In this document: positions 61,026 through 64,000 of the stretch, in pieces | Layout of the letters: each line of letters starts with the position of its first letter | Position numbering within the stretch: the first letter of the stretch is position 1 | DNA from: Parascedosporium putredinis | Taxonomy: Eukaryota > Ascomycota > Sordariomycetes > Microascales > Microascaceae | Assembly (NCBI GenBank): GCA_949357655.1 | Contig: CASHTG010000012.1 | Span: 3,100,001 to 3,164,000 of the forward strand | DNA: 64,000 nt | Reading direction: 5' to 3' | Program-made: the position numbers and the translations under genes | The notes under the pieces: generated by a model | What the model was told of the DNA's origin: nothing | The model's input: the letters and a program-made list of their open reading frames with translations, nothing else | The model's database searches: none

Positions 61026-62114
61026 TCATTCTCCTCCGAGTCTCCTCTCCTCTTCCTCGGCCGCACTGATAATTTCGTCCCACTTCTCCCAGTCGCCCAT
61101 ACCGGCGGCCAATGGAGCTCTCGCACCGTCAACGTCGCCGAATCCCCTTAGCCTGCTGGTCGCCTCCTTGATACCAACGGTGCCGTAACCGACAACGAGT
61201 TCCTCGACGGAGCTAACCTTGAACTGTAGTCTCCTTCTCTCGCTGAGCTGTTCATCCGTGGGGCGCGGCTCCCTCGAGAGCTCGTAGAGGCGTACCACCG
61301 TGCGAGGGAAGAAGCCTGCTGAGCCGTCGATAGCGCCGGCACCGCCCACGGCTATGACAGGAAGGAGCTGTTGGCCGAGGCCGGTGAATGTGAAAAAGTG
61401 TTCGTGGTCAATGGCCGGATTAGAGGCGATGAGGCAGTGGTGGGAGAGGTCGCCGTGAGAGAGCTTGCAGCCCACGATATTAGGATGCTGGGCAAGGGTG
61501 ACGTAGGTGGAAGGGGCCACTTTGACGTTGTTGGATACACCGGGGTAGTGGTAGCTGCACTTCTAGGTTAGCTTCCGGAAAGACACACGTACTATCGAGG
61601 TTGGGATTATGCAAGTAGAGTCATGGGGGAAAAAAGGACGCGACTTACATCATTACTGGCAGAGGACTCCGGTCCGCCACGGCGGTAAACCACCGGACGA
61701 GGCCATCTTGCGAAGTGCATCCGGCAAAGTACCCAGGCACAAGCACAAGACCCCAATTAGCACCAGATTCCTTGGCTACGACAAGCTGCTCTACGACCTC
61801 CTCGATGTTCTGGGCAGCGGTACCAGCAATTACGTGGCACTCGGGAAGCCAGCAGCGTCCAAACCTTTGCGCACTTGGGCGAGAATCAGACCGCGTTCGT
61901 CAGCGCGAAGATGAATAGCCTCGCCGGTACTGCCGAGGACGACGAGACCGCGGATACCGGCCTTGGCGAGGTAGACGGAGTGAGCGACTTGAGCATCAAT
62001 ATCCACTGGCGGGGAGATGGGGTCGTAGTTTTGCGCCGTCTTGGACGCGAAGAAGGTCGGGACGGGAACGTAGATGCCCGCTGGAGGGGGTTTGGAAAGC
62101 TCGATACCAGTCAT
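61026..62114 (-). CDS. DHDPS-family aldolase, GaaC-like (one frame break)
   Basis: Class I aldolase of the dihydrodipicolinate synthase/N-acetylneuraminate lyase family. The closest match I recognise is fungal L-threo-3-deoxy-hexulosonate aldolase (GaaC), which splits the D-galacturonate intermediate into pyruvate and L-glyceraldehyde. Exons: 61649-62114 and 61026-61554. Motifs: PPAGIYVPVPTFF, IRGLVVLGSTGEAIHL, VIAGTAAQNIEEVVEQL, WGLVLVPGYFAG, WFTAVADRSPLPVM, YHYPGVSNN with the catalytic Tyr (split by the intron), IVGCKLSHGD with the Schiff-base Lys, FTFTGLGQQLLPV, and GGAGAIDGSAGFFP. The frame breaks once at the G run 61843-61845. No gaaA, gaaB or gaaD neighbour is seen, so a paralogue with another 2-oxo acid substrate is possible. 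Confidence 0.85.
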
Positions 62115-64000
62115 TCTGAATATAGCAGTGTCTGATAGAGTGGGAGTCTAGGAGGAGCAAGGAAGGGCTACGATTTCGAGAGAAGATGGTGAAAAATAAA
62201 GGCTATACGTAGGGAGGTGAAAAAAAGAAGGAGGGATGGGGGAAGACGAGAAGAAGAGCGCGAGGTAGAAGAGGAGAATGGGAATAGACTGCCTAGCTCC
62301 TCCCCTTGCCTCCTTGCGGCCAAAGAAAAAAGAGAATAGAGAAACCTCCCAAACCCGGCTGCCCTCCAGGGCCAGACGCGACCCCTCTTACGAGGGGCTC
62401 CGAACCCATACACAAACGCGGGGGAGGGGTCCAATCCGATACCATTCTCGGGGGTGACGTGCTGCAGTCACTTGCGAAAAGGAGCCAGACCAAAACTCGG
62501 AGCAATTCCGGTTCTTCGGATCGGGGTTTTCGGGGCATCAGATAGCGAAACAAAGTGGGGGAGATGCTCCTTTTCCCATGTAATCGCGCTATGAAGACGC
62601 TAGCATATCCCGGCATCAACCTCCACGGCATTTTAAAGGGTTATTCCATCCATTGATTCGAGATCAACGAGTAGAAATACACCCACACTGAACATAATTC
62701 ATCCTATTTTCTCATAGACTCTAGGAATGTGGGGGACAGTTATGTAGATAAACCCCTGGCGCACAACAGCTAGACTGAGGGTAACCCGGCCTACGGCTTC
62801 CTCGAGGGGCGGGATTTCCGAGTCAATTGTAAAAATAGGCCGGAAAGCCGGCAGCCACTGGACTCCTGTAGGTGGCTACCTTGCCTCCTCCTACCCGTGA
62901 ATCAAGTATAAGTGTAGCTTTATCTTGATACCAAGGTAGTGTGAACCTCTTTGGCAGGTTGAAGATGGATGTGACTTTGCGTGCTTAGGCGGAACCCCCC
63001 TACAAGGATGACTTTTTCTCTGCAAAGCAATACATCTCATCCTTTTCTTTTGTTTCATCTTCTCTTCACACCTTTACATGACTTGAACAGAGAGCTTTTG
63101 GAAACGGCTTGGCTTTCCAAGACAAAGGAGGTGCCTCACTAAAACCACCGTGCTTAGTCATCGAAGTTGTGCCTGGGCCTGTGGGTAACAGGAACCAGGG
63201 AAGCCCCATCCAACTACCTCCGTCAGGCTATGCTTTCCATGGTAACACCTTCTCTGAGAGCTCTGTTCAAAGGGATCTATTCATGCAGCAACAGACAAAC
63301 GCATTGATAGAAAGCTATTGAGGCTCACAGCTTTCTTCACTTTCCACACGTCACCTAGGCCGCCTTCCAGCCTGTCCACCTTAACATCTTGCCAACTATC
63401 CCTAATTACTCTTGAGTTTCTGCAAATATTTTGAAGTTTTATAAAAACAAAACACTCCTTCGAACTTGACCCACTTTGCCCTCCAATATCCTTTGTTCTT
63501 TCACTAGCTCGTCCATCCGCATCGTGCGCCTTTCGCTGAGCATCTTTACTGCGTCTTTCTTCCTGACAAAAAGGACCTAGTAGTATGGTCCCTACCTCGT
63601 AACTGGCACTCTGTACCAAATCTAGCGCCACGGCTCGTGTGGCGAACCATCTTCGCTGCAAGACCACCTCACCATCGCCTTGGATCCCTCGCCTTTCCAG
63701 CTTCCCGCCCCATTTTAGGAAGCCTAATATCCTATCTGCATTCGAGAACAGCTACTTACTAGCAGCGTGAATAGACCGGCACCCTGCCAGGATATGCTCC
63801 ATGGATGCCAATGTCCTCTCAAGTTTGAAGCAGATACCTTGCCCCAACGGCGATGCGTGTCCCAATATCAACTGCTTATTTCAGCACCCGAAAGAGGCGA
63901 AGGAGGTGAAAGAAGTGAAAACGGTGGAGGCACCCACCCAACGCGTTGAAGGTATCAAGAATGGTGGGGACACGAGCGGCAGAAAGCGAAAAGAGGATGA
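62115..64000. other. Right-end region with no supported gene
   Basis: About 1.9 kb upstream of the aldolase. It contains a purine-rich stretch (62,216-62,283) and short imperfect hairpins near 62,830-62,880. A minus-strand open frame at 63,281-63,667 lacks any family motif. The window ends without a recognisable partial gene. Confidence 0.5.

Overview
This window is ordinary nuclear DNA of a filamentous ascomycete (Pezizomycotina). Genes are split by short introns of about 50-160 nt with GTAAGT/GTGAGT-type donors, they lie singly on both strands, and intergenic gaps are long. A class III chitin synthase and a cerato-platanin, both typical of filamentous fungi, support this. The pyruvate kinase and cerato-platanin look most like Sordariomycete versions; that placement is from memory of the families, not from a search.

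Layout: positions 1-12,201 hold no gene I can support, only repeats and purine or GT tracts. Then follow an MBP1-type APSES cell-cycle transcription factor (-), a flavin-containing monooxygenase (+), a cerato-platanin (+), an F-box protein (+), a DMT/EamA transporter (-), an AKR7-type aldo-keto reductase (-), a mitochondrial monothiol glutaredoxin (GRX5, +), a gamma-glutamyltranspeptidase-like hydrolase (-), pyruvate kinase (-), a PNUTS-like CCCH zinc-finger nuclear protein (-), the SM protein SLY1 (+), class III chitin synthase (-), homoserine kinase (THR1, +) and a GaaC-like aldolase of the dihydrodipicolinate synthase family (-).

The genes are mostly unrelated housekeeping functions: G1/S transcription, glycolysis, Fe-S assembly, ER-Golgi fusion, wall chitin and threonine synthesis. 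Only the aldo-keto reductase, glutaredoxin and gamma-glutamyltranspeptidase-like genes, within about 6.5 kb, share a loose redox/glutathione theme. There is no PKS/NRPS cluster, transposon, tRNA, rRNA or CRISPR array that I can see.

The most striking property of the raw sequence is technical. Twelve of the fourteen genes are broken by single-base frameshifts, about 25 sites in all. Nearly every one is repaired by adding one base to a short homopolymer, most often a G/C run of 3-6. I therefore treat these genes as intact in the organism and the breaks as consensus undercalls. The best biological lead is a cluster of three ACGCG (MCB-type) boxes about 170-195 bp upstream of the MBP1 start, suggesting autoregulation.
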